Below, piece after piece: positions 43,081-51,109 of a stretch of DNA of 64,000 bases. This stretch comes from Candidatus Methanoperedens sp. (GTDB taxonomy: Archaea; Halobacteriota; Methanosarcinia; Methanosarcinales; Methanoperedenaceae): assembly GCA_027460525.1 (NCBI GenBank), contig JAPZAS010000015.1:1-64000 (forward strand). The letters are read 5' to 3'. How positions within the stretch are numbered: the stretch's first letter is position 1; the number at the start of each line of letters is the position of its first letter. The notes under the pieces were generated by a model. The model made no database searches. It was given only the letters and a program-made list of their open reading frames with translations, and had not been told where the DNA came from. Position numbers and translations under genes: made by a program.

Positions 43081-43440
43081 TCAATACATACGCGTGGAAT
43101 CCCCTTCTGCTATAAGCCCGGCTACTTCTTCTACGAATTCCATCATGTATTTATCCAGTTGATGCTTTCTTTTTTCGAGGGTCTTCTCATCTACGGGATA
43201 TTTATCAATAAGTGCTAAGAACTCCTTGTATATTTCATCGGTTTTATCCATCATCGCCTCTTTTGTTTCGCCCATCTCTGCCATGTGAACGATATAGCGG
43301 CGCAGGCGGATGCAGCCTCTATTTTTTTTGAAACTTTTGTCGAAGAAGAGAGGAATCCTCCACAGTCCGCGCTCGACTGCGCCGCTTTTAACAGACGGGA
43401 AAAGCCTGACAATCTCGGGGTCGATGGAATCCGGAGGCAT
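43081..43440 (-). CDS. Helical protein, unknown
   Basis: 119 residues. The first 50 residues are basic and mixed; the rest is helical and acidic (TDEIYKEFLALIDKYPVDEKTLEKRKHQLDKYMMEFVEEVAGLI). No metal or catalytic motif stands out. Middle gene of three small reverse-strand genes. Function not identified. Confidence 0.55.
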   Translation of the reverse strand: MPPDSIDPEIVRLFPSVKSGAVERGLWRIPLFFDKSFKKNRGCIRLRRYIVHMAEMGETKEAMMDKTDEIYKEFLALIDKYPVDEKTLEKRKHQLDKYMMEFVEEVAGLIAEGDSTRMY

Positions 43441-43474
43441 TATGATACTTCAAGAAGGTCGTGTTTAGATCGTG

Positions 43475-43666
43475 TTAGAACTCTTCTGCTACATCAAGCT
43501 CGTGTTCGAAGCGCTGGGGGATGCACTTTGGTCTATTCTTGTCCCTTTCCCTTATTTTGTCCTGCAGGGCTTTGTAAGCCACATGATACTCTTTATCACG
43601 CGCAGGGTCGTGCTTTGCTTCTTTCTTCAGTTCTTCTGTAATGTCCTGCAACTGCCTTATGGACAT
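43475..43666 (-). CDS. Small charged protein, unknown; start uncertain
   Basis: 63 residues from ATG 43666 (MSIRQLQDITEELKKEAK), helical and charged. A strong GGAGGG (43703-43708) has no ATG, GTG or TTG at proper spacing; in-frame ATC at 43699 and ATT at 43696 do sit there and would add 10-11 residues (NSSADRYKY before the ATG). Either the ribosome site serves a non-standard start or it is chance. First gene of the small reverse-strand cluster. Confidence 0.5.
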   Translation of the reverse strand: MSIRQLQDITEELKKEAKHDPARDKEYHVAYKALQDKIRERDKNRPKCIPQRFEHELDVAEEF

Positions 43667-43753
43667 GTACTTGTAGCGGTCGGCGCTTGAATTAATGATA
43701 ATCCCTCCTATTACCTTTTTTGAAAGGGATATATAAGGTTATGGTGGCGATTT

Positions 43754-44242
43754 GTGGAAAGGCTTTTAATTCCAAAAACAAAGGGAAAGAATATGGAGCA
43801 GGTTTTTGATATTTTGATGGAATATTCAAAGGCTGTATCTTCCAAGCTTGGTAAATTCACAGGTGTGCTTTACGGCTCAATGGCAAGGGGAGACTATAAT
43901 GTGTGGAGCGATATCGATTTTCTCGTGATTTCTGATAAGCTTCCAGAGAATCCTCTTGAAAGGCTTGAGTTTCTTTACTCGCTCACAGACACGCCTATTG
44001 AGGTTAAGGGATATACAAGGAACGAGTTCCTTAAAATGATTGAGCAAAGAAATCCTATCGCTCTGGATGCGCTTGTGGAGGGGAAGGTCATTGTGGATGA
44101 CGGCTTCTGGGAAGTTGCCAAGAATAAGTTTGAAGATGTTAAAAAGAGGTACGAGCTTGTGAAGGAACCGAAGCGGTGGGTGTCGATGAGGATGAAGAGG
44201 GGGTTTTTGGAAGAGAACAAAAAAGTACATACGAAAAGTTGA
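43754..44242 (+). CDS. MNT-type nucleotidyltransferase
   Basis: 162 residues from GTG 43754, which has GGTGG seven bases before it; ATG 43793 is an alternative giving a 149-residue protein. The catalytic pattern is complete: LYGSMARGDYNVWSDIDFLV with Gly-Ser and Asp 53, Asp 55, and a third acid in IEVKGY near 83. Minimal nucleotidyltransferases add nucleotides to a HEPN toxin in MNT-HEPN toxin-antitoxin modules; no HEPN gene is next to it. The C-terminal tail is basic. Opens the accessory zone that continues with the AIPR gene. Confidence 0.82.
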   Translation: MERLLIPKTKGKNMEQVFDILMEYSKAVSSKLGKFTGVLYGSMARGDYNVWSDIDFLVISDKLPENPLERLEFLYSLTDTPIEVKGYTRNEFLKMIEQRNPIALDALVEGKVIVDDGFWEVAKNKFEDVKKRYELVKEPKRWVSMRMKRGFLEENKKVHTKS

Positions 44243-44336
44243 TAATAAGCTATCTGAATATGGAATCATAAAATATTTAACCAAATATAGTATAAATAAA
44301 GAATTAGTTGAAATGAAATGAGACGCTGGCTAAAAT

Positions 44337-46121
44337 ATGGATGAAAAGGATTTTTTTGATAGGTTAAAAGGATTACTTGAAAATATTAAAAAGAGATATG
44401 AATTAGATACAATCCACGATGCACTAATTATGTGGTTTGGAGAGAATTTTTTAACTCACGATCCAACTGAAATAGCTGAACGAATCATAAATGATAAACA
44501 TGCTGAGGGAGTCGACTCTGTTTTGACTGACCAAATAAATTACAAGTTGCTCTTTATCCAAGCAAAAACCGTAGAAACCTTTGATAATACAAAAAATAAT
44601 TTTTCAGAGATTGATGTAAAATCTACCTTAGATGGTATTAGGTTTCTTATAAAAGGCGATTACAAAGGAAAAATAACTCCTGAATTAGAAAACTTAGTTG
44701 ACGAGTATCACGAATTGGATAAAACTGGCAATTATAAAACTGAAATTTTATTTGTAACTTTAAAAAAGAAACCAATTGACGATAAATTCATAACGAGTTT
44801 CAACCAAGAATTTAGAGAGATTAACGTTATTTTTTACGATTTTGACGCGTTATTTGATTTTTATGTAAACAAATATTTAAATATAAGAGCTTCAGCACCC
44901 GAAAGAATTTCTTTTGAGGTATTAACCAATCTTCTTTTCAAAGATACGCCCAATAAATCAAGAGTCTTCACATGTAAAGGCAAGGAGCTCGCTAAAATAT
45001 ATAACGATTATAGAGAAAGAATATTCCAACAAAATGTAAGATATTCCTTAGGAGTCAGGTCAAAAAGCATCAATAGACAAATTTTGGAGACGGCTATTGA
45101 TGATGAAACAAGTACTTCTTTTTGGTATTTTAATAATGGTATTACAATAGTCTGTAAGAAAATAAGTGAAACCACATCAGGAAAAGTGATTAATCTTGAT
45201 TATGCTCAAATAATAAATGGGGCGCAAACAACTTATGCATTGCATGAAGCGTATAAGAATGGGCAGTTAAAGGACAACGTAGAGGTTCTAATCAAGGCGA
45301 TAGAAACTGATGACAGGAATTTTATAGAAAGCGTTACATTATATACAAACTCACAAAATGCAATAAGATTGAGAGATTTATGCTCCAATGATGAAATCCA
45401 ACTTAAAATACAAAAAATAATAGATTCTTACCAATACTTCTATGAAAGAAAAAGGGGAGAATTTGATTCATTATACCCGACGCTTGAAGCAAAAAGAAAA
45501 CTGTTGGGGGACAACTACAAAAATAAGGTAATTAGTAATGAGAGCGCTGCGCAATCATTCTTAGCAATGTATTTAAACAAACCTGCCCAAGCAAAAAGTG
45601 AGAAAGGAAGAATTTTCATGAAAGACGGTGGGTTTTATGATGAGATTTTTAATAAAAAAGACGACACGCTTGCCGAAAAAATTTTAATGTCTTGGAAATT
45701 ATTAAATTACATTGAAATGGAAAAAAATGAATACAAAAAGAAATATAGAGAAGCAGAGGCTGAAGTTATATCAGTGAGTGAGAGGATTGAGATTTATAAT
45801 TATGATTTTCTACTGCATAGCGAATATTTCATATTGAACATTTTTAGAGATTTCCTACAAAATAAAAATTTTGATGATAAAAAAATTGATATAAATGGTA
45901 ATAAAGATGATCTATTGAAAATAATTTCTAAAATTGATAGTAAGAATGAGCAAATACGGAATGATTATCTTACCATTAAAAATGAATTTGCAGAGTGCAT
46001 TAATGAGTTAAAAAAACAACCAGGTTATTACCATAATAAATTCTTTAAAAATGAAAAGAGTATTGGTCTTATCAGAACCCTATTTAATAAAAAATTTAAT
46101 TTTATAAATATATTTGAATAA
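44337..46121 (+). CDS. AIPR-family phage-resistance protein with N-terminal nuclease-like domain
   Basis: 594 residues. The central block FWYFNNGITIVCKKI, DYAQIINGAQTTYALHEAY and VTLYTNSQNAIRLRDL is the AIPR (abortive infection phage resistance, PF10592) signature. Near residues 50-75, GVDSVLTDQINYKLLFIQAKTVETF has the Asp then Q-x-K spacing of a PD-(D/E)XK nuclease. The C-terminal 150 residues are helical and Lys/Asn-rich. Strongly AT-rich compared with neighbours, as in transferred defence genes. TATA-like GTATAAATAAAG at 44289-44300. Likely kills or stalls the host on phage attack; target unknown. Confidence 0.85.
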   Translation: MDEKDFFDRLKGLLENIKKRYELDTIHDALIMWFGENFLTHDPTEIAERIINDKHAEGVDSVLTDQINYKLLFIQAKTVETFDNTKNNFSEIDVKSTLDGIRFLIKGDYKGKITPELENLVDEYHELDKTGNYKTEILFVTLKKKPIDDKFITSFNQEFREINVIFYDFDALFDFYVNKYLNIRASAPERISFEVLTNLLFKDTPNKSRVFTCKGKELAKIYNDYRERIFQQNVRYSLGVRSKSINRQILETAIDDETSTSFWYFNNGITIVCKKISETTSGKVINLDYAQIINGAQTTYALHEAYKNGQLKDNVEVLIKAIETDDRNFIESVTLYTNSQNAIRLRDLCSNDEIQLKIQKIIDSYQYFYERKRGEFDSLYPTLEAKRKLLGDNYKNKVISNESAAQSFLAMYLNKPAQAKSEKGRIFMKDGGFYDEIFNKKDDTLAEKILMSWKLLNYIEMEKNEYKKKYREAEAEVISVSERIEIYNYDFLLHSEYFILNIFRDFLQNKNFDDKKIDINGNKDDLLKIISKIDSKNEQIRNDYLTIKNEFAECINELKKQPGYYHNKFFKNEKSIGLIRTLFNKKFNFINIFE

Positions 46122-46159
46122 GCTCCGAATGATCATCGCAGGGCTTTAGTTGTCATCAT

Positions 46160-46177
46160 TTACCAATCAATTGGTAA
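46160..46177. repeat. 18-base inverted repeat between AIPR and the RelE-like gene
   Basis: TTACCAA (46160-46166) and TTGGTAA (46171-46177) are perfect arms around TCAA. Related half sites follow (GGTAAATAATTGGCAAATA and GGTAACAC). Could be a terminator for the AIPR gene or an operator for the toxin gene 140 bases away. Confidence 0.4.
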
Positions 46178-46316
46178 ATAATTGGCAAATAATGTGGTAA
46201 CACAATCAATTATGTTGTATTCAAATATGGTTTGAAAAACTATTATAACCCTTGAAATGTACTTCTATGCTGTAGTAACCAATCTGGTATAAAACCAAAC
46301 ATAGAGTGTACTAAAT

Positions 46317-46571
46317 ATGACCTTCACGATTAAAATCAGAGAACCCGCAGAAAAAAAGCTCCGAAAATACAACAAGGAGATTCAGAGACGCTTCGCCATC
46401 AAAATCCGAAAATTACAGGAGCATCCTGACCTGCACGGCAAACCTCTAAGGGGAGTGCTTCATGGAACTTGGGAGTTATATTTTGAGAATAAATTTAGAA
46501 TACTATATACGATTGATTATAACGAACAAACCGTCACGATCGAAGCTATAAAACACAAAGACGAGTTCTAA
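46317..46571 (+). CDS. RelE/ParE-like toxin
   Basis: 84 residues. The fold pattern of RelE-type mRNA interferases is visible: FTIKIREPAEKKLRKYNKEIQRRF, LHGKPLRGVLHGTWELYF, then FRILYTIDYNEQTVTIEAIKHKDEF with the Arg and His usually near the active site. TATA-like GGTATAAAACC (46288-46298) lies about 24 bases before the ATG, suggesting a leaderless mRNA. No antitoxin gene precedes it on the same strand; an antitoxin-like gene converges with it and overlaps by four bases, an unusual layout. Confidence 0.85.
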   Translation: MTFTIKIREPAEKKLRKYNKEIQRRFAIKIRKLQEHPDLHGKPLRGVLHGTWELYFENKFRILYTIDYNEQTVTIEAIKHKDEF

Positions 46572-46759
46572 ATCCCAAGTTCTTTAGCTAACTCTTCAAA
46601 GTCCCTAACTTTAACACCTTTTTTCTTGCCTTCGTCAAGCTGTTCCATTATATCAATATCAGATAGAACATCTATAGTGTCCTTCATTGATTCGTATTCG
46701 TCTGTTGATATTGTAATCCAGCCTGCTTGATGTTTTCCAGTTGTTGCTGCGCTAGCCAT
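46568..46759 (-). CDS. Antitoxin-like protein convergent with the RelE-like toxin
   Basis: 63 residues from ATG 46759 (MASAATTGKHQAGWITISTDEY); ATG 46774 is in frame but lies too close to the reverse-strand TATA-like GTTTTAAATAG (about 46785-46796). The plan is antitoxin-like: an N-terminal strand region followed by helices SMKDTIDVLSDIDIMEQLDEG and FEELAKELGI, which would clamp the toxin. It is on the opposite strand to the RelE-like gene with a four-base tail-to-tail overlap, so it cannot be cotranscribed with it. Confidence 0.7.
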   Translation of the reverse strand: MASAATTGKHQAGWITISTDEYESMKDTIDVLSDIDIMEQLDEGKKKGVKVRDFEELAKELGI

Positions 46760-46821
46760 TTGATCAATCTTCATTGGAGTAGCATCTATTTAAAACTTAA
46801 GATAGGATTTTATCCGCTCCC

Positions 46822-46887
46822 CCCACCACAGCCTTCCTCACCATCACATGCGGCGCCCCGTCACTCACAGGCACCAGTTGCCCTGCT
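46822..46887 (-). pseudogene. Duplicated 3' end of tldD
   Basis: 66 bases match 47706-47771 at 61 positions. On the reverse strand they encode AGQLVPVSDGAPHVMVRKAV, the C-terminus of TldD, then run on without the tldD stop. The AbrB/PIN pair lies between this copy and the real tldD end, which looks like the scar of an integration that duplicated the gene end. Confidence 0.8.
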
Positions 46888-46952
46888 CTTGAAGTTTTTC
46901 TACAAAATTATCTTCACCAATTGATTTTTCAGTAAATTGGGGCATTTTTAGT

Positions 46953-47357
46953 TTATCTTATAAGACCAAGGGCTACTTTCGGTGTAATGATTTTAATTTT
47001 GCCATATTTTTTTAACTCGAGAAGATGCCTGTCTCCTGAAACAATATAAGATGCGCCGCATGCGACTGCGCATTCCAGTATTTTGTTATCATCAGGATCT
47101 GATTTTATAACGTCCAATTTAATTTCAGGATTTATGACCTCAGAGAAGGATATAATTGCTTCGATGATTGTATTTACTTCCTCTTCTTTAAATCCAAATT
47201 TATCTCTTGAAATTACAGCCTCTAATTCAGTAAGTATGTCCTTTGAAATGAAAAGCGTATAATTTTTTCCAGCCTTATCCAGCAATAAGGCAGGATTGCC
47301 CATAGTCGATATTAAAGCTGAAACCAGTACGTTTGTATCGAATACAAAATTCAGCAT
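46953..47357 (-). CDS. PIN-domain toxin (COG1569 type)
   Basis: 134 residues. PIN acids at FVFDTNVLVSALIS, the Glu in ILTELEAVIS, and SDPDDNKILECAVACGASYIVSGDRHLLELKKYG, the standard layout of this subfamily. Likely a metal-dependent RNase toxin. It follows the AbrB-type antitoxin gene by two bases on the reverse strand. Confidence 0.87.
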   Translation of the reverse strand: MLNFVFDTNVLVSALISTMGNPALLLDKAGKNYTLFISKDILTELEAVISRDKFGFKEEEVNTIIEAIISFSEVINPEIKLDVIKSDPDDNKILECAVACGASYIVSGDRHLLELKKYGKIKIITPKVALGLIR

Positions 47358-47359
47358 TA

Positions 47360-47632
47360 TTACCTTTTTTGCGCTCTGTGGGCTTTTAGCTCTTTTTCCA
47401 CGTCTTCATCCGTGAGACCTCTGGTTTCTGCTTTTTCTCGCAGTGGCATCAGTATATCCCTTACACTTTTCTCGTAAATCTCGGGTTTAACTTTCTTAAA
47501 AAGTATGTTTTCTCCCACACTGAAAACGAGTAGCTTATCCTGTTCTTTCAGCCCGAGCATTTTCATTATTTTTTTTGGTATCACTATCTGCCCTTTAGAC
47601 GAGATAGTAACCATATCGATTGTTGCATGCAT
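47360..47632 (-). CDS. AbrB/SpoVT-type antitoxin
   Basis: 90 residues. The swapped-hairpin DNA-binding domain is clear (TISSKGQIVIPKKIMKMLGL then DKLLVFSVGENILFKK). The C-terminal half is charged helix ending KAHRAQKR and should bind the PIN partner. Two bases separate the genes. ATG 47614 (MVTISSKGQ) is an alternative start. The module sits between the tldD end and a duplicate of that end. Confidence 0.86.
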   Translation of the reverse strand: MHATIDMVTISSKGQIVIPKKIMKMLGLKEQDKLLVFSVGENILFKKVKPEIYEKSVRDILMPLREKAETRGLTDEDVEKELKAHRAQKR

Positions 47633-47692
47633 AGTAAGATATATCTTGTTTGTAAGACATAAAACTTTTGGGTTAAATTTATTCCCTCAATC

Positions 47693-49018
47693 TCACCCCG
47701 CCCCTCCCACCATTGCCTTCCTCACCATCACATGCGGCGCGCCATCGCTCACAGGCACCAGTTGCCCTGCTTTCCCGCACCTTCCAGAGTTCATCTCAAG
47801 GTCGTTCCCCACCGCAGCCACGTTATTCAGGATTTCAAGCGTATTCCCGGATAGAGAAACATCCCGCAGCGGCGTGGTAATCTCCCCATTCTCCACCATG
47901 AACCCGCGCTCGGCATTGAACTGGAACACACCCTCGCCCGGGTTCACCTGCCCCCCGCGCGAGCCTATGAGATATATGCCGTTCTTTAATTCACCCAGCA
48001 TCTCCTCGAATTTCATTCCGTCTGGAGCTATGAAGGTATTGCTCATCCTGATCACGGGTCGGGTATATCCCTGGGCGCGGGAATTCCTGCTCGTTCCACC
48101 TAACAAACCTGCCGTCTCCCTTGAATGGAGAAACGCCTTCAGAACCCCGTCCTGTATTACGGTCGTCCTCTTTGATTCAGCACCTTCATCATCAAAAGGG
48201 TAGTAACCGAACTCATGAAGCGACGGGTCATCATATACCGTGATAAGGGGCGACGCTATCTCCTCGCCTATTTTACCTGCAAGGATGGAATTTCCCTCAA
48301 TCACATGGTCAGCTTCCACCGCATGCCCCACGGCTTCATGAATGAAGACCCCGGCCAGCTCCTGGTCAAGTATCACAGGATATGTCCCAGCCTTTGGCGC
48401 CTTTGCCGAGAGCAATTGAAGTGCAGTAGAAGCTGCTTTTCTCGCAAGCGCAAATGCATCATGCTTTTTAAAAAACTCAAAACCAGACACACCGAACCTG
48501 CTCTCCCTTCCAATCTGATAAGTGCCCTCGTCGTGCGCAATTGCACTTATGGAAAAACCAATCCTGTTCAGGGTATATTCGCAATCAAGCCCCTCTGAAC
48601 TTGAATACCTGACATTTATAAAAGATTCTGAATAAACAGCATTCGTGCTTTTTATCCCCTCCATGCGGGCATTTTTTTCGATGTCTGCAAGCAATTTTAC
48701 TTTATCATCAACAGGAATATCCAAAGGATTCTCCCTCACCCTGGGAAGATTCTGCAAACCCGGCTTTTCTATCGGGGCGAGTTTAATAGGACTTCGTGGG
48801 CACCTGTTTCGTGCAGCCTCTGCAAGCCTTTCTGCAGAGTGAAGCGCACCATCCAGATTTTCAGGATTGTCCTGCGATACGAATCCCCACGAGCCAGAGC
48901 TCAGAACTCTTACGGCTGCGCCGCTTGAAAAATTATTTGAAATCTCCCTAATTTCGCCGTTATCCAGAATGACAGCCGTACTTACACTCTTTATAATACG
49001 GGTATCATAATAATCCAT
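47693..49018 (-). CDS. tldD: TldD-type metalloprotease
   Basis: 441 residues. TldD/TldE proteins form a zinc protease that trims unfolded or modified peptides. The active-site helix is FIHEAVGHAVEADHV (HExxxH), followed by the metal-ligand region TAGLLGGTSRNSRAQGYTRPVIRMSNT. The C-terminal domain ends VPVSDGAPHVMVRKAMVGGAG. A TldE/PmbA gene is not adjacent on the visible side. It follows lonB by seven bases, so two proteases share one operon. Its last 66 bases are duplicated at 46822. Confidence 0.93.
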   Translation of the reverse strand: MDYYDTRIIKSVSTAVILDNGEIREISNNFSSGAAVRVLSSGSWGFVSQDNPENLDGALHSAERLAEAARNRCPRSPIKLAPIEKPGLQNLPRVRENPLDIPVDDKVKLLADIEKNARMEGIKSTNAVYSESFINVRYSSSEGLDCEYTLNRIGFSISAIAHDEGTYQIGRESRFGVSGFEFFKKHDAFALARKAASTALQLLSAKAPKAGTYPVILDQELAGVFIHEAVGHAVEADHVIEGNSILAGKIGEEIASPLITVYDDPSLHEFGYYPFDDEGAESKRTTVIQDGVLKAFLHSRETAGLLGGTSRNSRAQGYTRPVIRMSNTFIAPDGMKFEEMLGELKNGIYLIGSRGGQVNPGEGVFQFNAERGFMVENGEITTPLRDVSLSGNTLEILNNVAAVGNDLEMNSGRCGKAGQLVPVSDGAPHVMVRKAMVGGAG

Positions 49019-49025
49019 GCATTGC

Positions 49026-50939
49026 TCACAGAATAGTTACAGGCGTGGGTTCGGGCAGGGGTATATTGAATTTAGTTCTGGAGGCGAGTTTTTTCAGCGT
49101 GGCGATAAGCCCTTCCTTCTCTCTTCCAACAAGACTGTACTCCAGCACCTCTTCGATATCAGTCACCGGGATTATCTTGATAATGTCCTTGAATTCATCC
49201 TCGATCAACACATCCCCAAGATTTGATTTTGGAATTATCACGGTCTTTATACCAGCCCTTGCGGCGGCTTCAATCTTGTATGTGACGCCTCCAACGGGCA
49301 GCACATCGCCCCTTACCGAAAGCGAGCCGGTCATTGCAACGCTCTGGTCAACAGGAATGCTTTGGATTGCGGAGAGAACGGCAGTAGCGATAGAGATACT
49401 GGCAGAGTCCCCTTCCACGCCTTCATACGTTCCTACGAACTGGATGTGCACGTCCATGCCTGATATATCCTTGCCTGTGGTCTTTTTAATAAGCGCTGAC
49501 ACGTTCTGCACGGCTTCCTTTGCAATATTTTTCAGCATGCCTGTGGCTATGATATGCCCCTCGGACATGGACTGCGTGGGTGTGACCTCTGCTATTATGG
49601 GAAGCACAATGCCAGAATCCTCCCCCATCACTGCAAGACCGTTGACCCTGCCTATCTGCGCACCTTCCTTCACATAAAGCTTGTAATCCTTCCTGCGCTC
49701 AAGATACTGGTTGGCGAGCTGCTGTTCAACCGATCTTGCAATGCTCTTGGCTTTTAATACATGCTGGGCAGTGGTAAGCGGTGCATTTTCCCCGTGCGCT
49801 ATGTCACCCGCCACGCGCACAAGACCACCGAGGTCCCTGAGCTTAAGTGTGAGATGTCCCTTTCTGCCTGCTCTGCGCCTTGCCTCACGGATAATTTCTT
49901 CAACCGCGCCGCGGTCAAAATGCGGTATCTTGCCGTCCCTCACCACTTCCTGGGCAACAAAGCGGACAAGCTTCTGCCTGTTTTCAGGGGTATCTGGAAT
50001 GGTGTCACTCATATACACTTCATACCCGTATCCTTTGATACGCGAGCGAAGAGCCGGATGCATGCCCTTGATAGCATCAAGGTTTCCCGCAGCAACCATG
50101 ATAAAATCGCAGGGCACGGGGTCTGTTTTTACCATAGCCCCGCTTGAACGCTCAGACTGTCCTGTAATTGCGAATTCCTTTTCCTGCAGTGCAGTCAGAA
50201 GATTCTGCTGCGATTCGATCCTGAGTGTATTGATCTCGTCGATAAACAGCACTCCTTTATGAGCTTTATGTATCGCCCCGCTCTCAACGCGGTCATGGGC
50301 AGGTGTTTCAAGCCCTCCTGACTGGAAGGGGTCGTGGCGGACATCGCCAAGAAGCGCTCCGGCATGCGCCCCTGTTGCATCGATATAAGACGCTGTCTCC
50401 TTGCCGGTATTTGAAACAAGGAGTTTCGGTATTAAAGCCATTTCCTTAGGCATGAACTGGCGCATCATTATGGCAATCAATACGGCTGCTATTATTCCCA
50501 GGAGGTACTCTCTTATAAAAAATGAATATCCCACTATACCCAGGACAAGGAGCATGATGAACATGTTCCGTGCCTGCATTCTTTTTTGTGCCTCGAGCTT
50601 GTGGGCATCGGTTATCTCCTTACCTTTACCTGCTGGAACGATGCGTATCTTGGGGTTATTCGGGTCGTCAGGATTGTTGTACACCAGTACATCCTGCAAT
50701 TCTTCTTTCGGAAGCAATTCAGCCATTGCTTTTGCAAGCATCGATTTACCCGTGCCTGGAGTACCCAGCATCATCACATGCCTTCGCTGGTTGGCTGCTT
50801 TTCTTACTACTTCTACTGCATGTTCCTGACCTATAACCTGTTCAATTAGCTTTTTAGGAACCTCGATATCCTTTGTGGATGTTATCTCTATACCGCCGAG
50901 AAGATCTTGGTTCTTTAAATCATTTTCAGTATTTTCCAT
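49026..50939 (-). CDS. lonB: Membrane-anchored ATP-dependent protease LonB
   Basis: 637 residues. AAA+ domain with Walker A LGTPGTGKSMLAKAM (about 59-66), a two-helix membrane insert at about 130-168 typical of archaeal LonB, Walker B GVLFIDEINTLRIESQQNLL, and the C-terminal Lon protease domain with the Ser in EGDSASISIATAVLSAI and Lys in GGVTYKIEAAARAG. It degrades misfolded and regulatory proteins at the membrane. First gene of the lonB-tldD pair, facing away from the S2P gene across a 170-base gap. The gap holds TATA-like stretches for both directions but I could not assign them with certainty. Confidence 0.97.
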   Translation of the reverse strand: MENTENDLKNQDLLGGIEITSTKDIEVPKKLIEQVIGQEHAVEVVRKAANQRRHVMMLGTPGTGKSMLAKAMAELLPKEELQDVLVYNNPDDPNNPKIRIVPAGKGKEITDAHKLEAQKRMQARNMFIMLLVLGIVGYSFFIREYLLGIIAAVLIAIMMRQFMPKEMALIPKLLVSNTGKETASYIDATGAHAGALLGDVRHDPFQSGGLETPAHDRVESGAIHKAHKGVLFIDEINTLRIESQQNLLTALQEKEFAITGQSERSSGAMVKTDPVPCDFIMVAAGNLDAIKGMHPALRSRIKGYGYEVYMSDTIPDTPENRQKLVRFVAQEVVRDGKIPHFDRGAVEEIIREARRRAGRKGHLTLKLRDLGGLVRVAGDIAHGENAPLTTAQHVLKAKSIARSVEQQLANQYLERRKDYKLYVKEGAQIGRVNGLAVMGEDSGIVLPIIAEVTPTQSMSEGHIIATGMLKNIAKEAVQNVSALIKKTTGKDISGMDVHIQFVGTYEGVEGDSASISIATAVLSAIQSIPVDQSVAMTGSLSVRGDVLPVGGVTYKIEAAARAGIKTVIIPKSNLGDVLIEDEFKDIIKIIPVTDIEEVLEYSLVGREKEGLIATLKKLASRTKFNIPLPEPTPVTIL

Positions 50940-51109
50940 ATAGTACCTTAATAAATAATATGTTATTCACCTTAACATTATCGTACGTTAAGGGAGCTAA
51001 TACCTATAAAAATGTCCTCTTATATCTTTTTCGCTGATTTTTCGCGGCATCCACAAAGTCTATACGATTTAACTCCTATTAAGCAGTATCATAATATGCG
51101 AGGAATTTC

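Noticed and set aside
9392-44242. HEPN gene at 9392 and MNT gene at 43754 as one MNT-HEPN module
   Set aside because: They are 34 kb apart; such modules are normally adjacent. No evidence links them.
49045-50829. Several forward-strand open frames of 67-210 codons inside lonB
   Set aside because: Antisense shadows of a highly conserved protease gene; translations show no family features.
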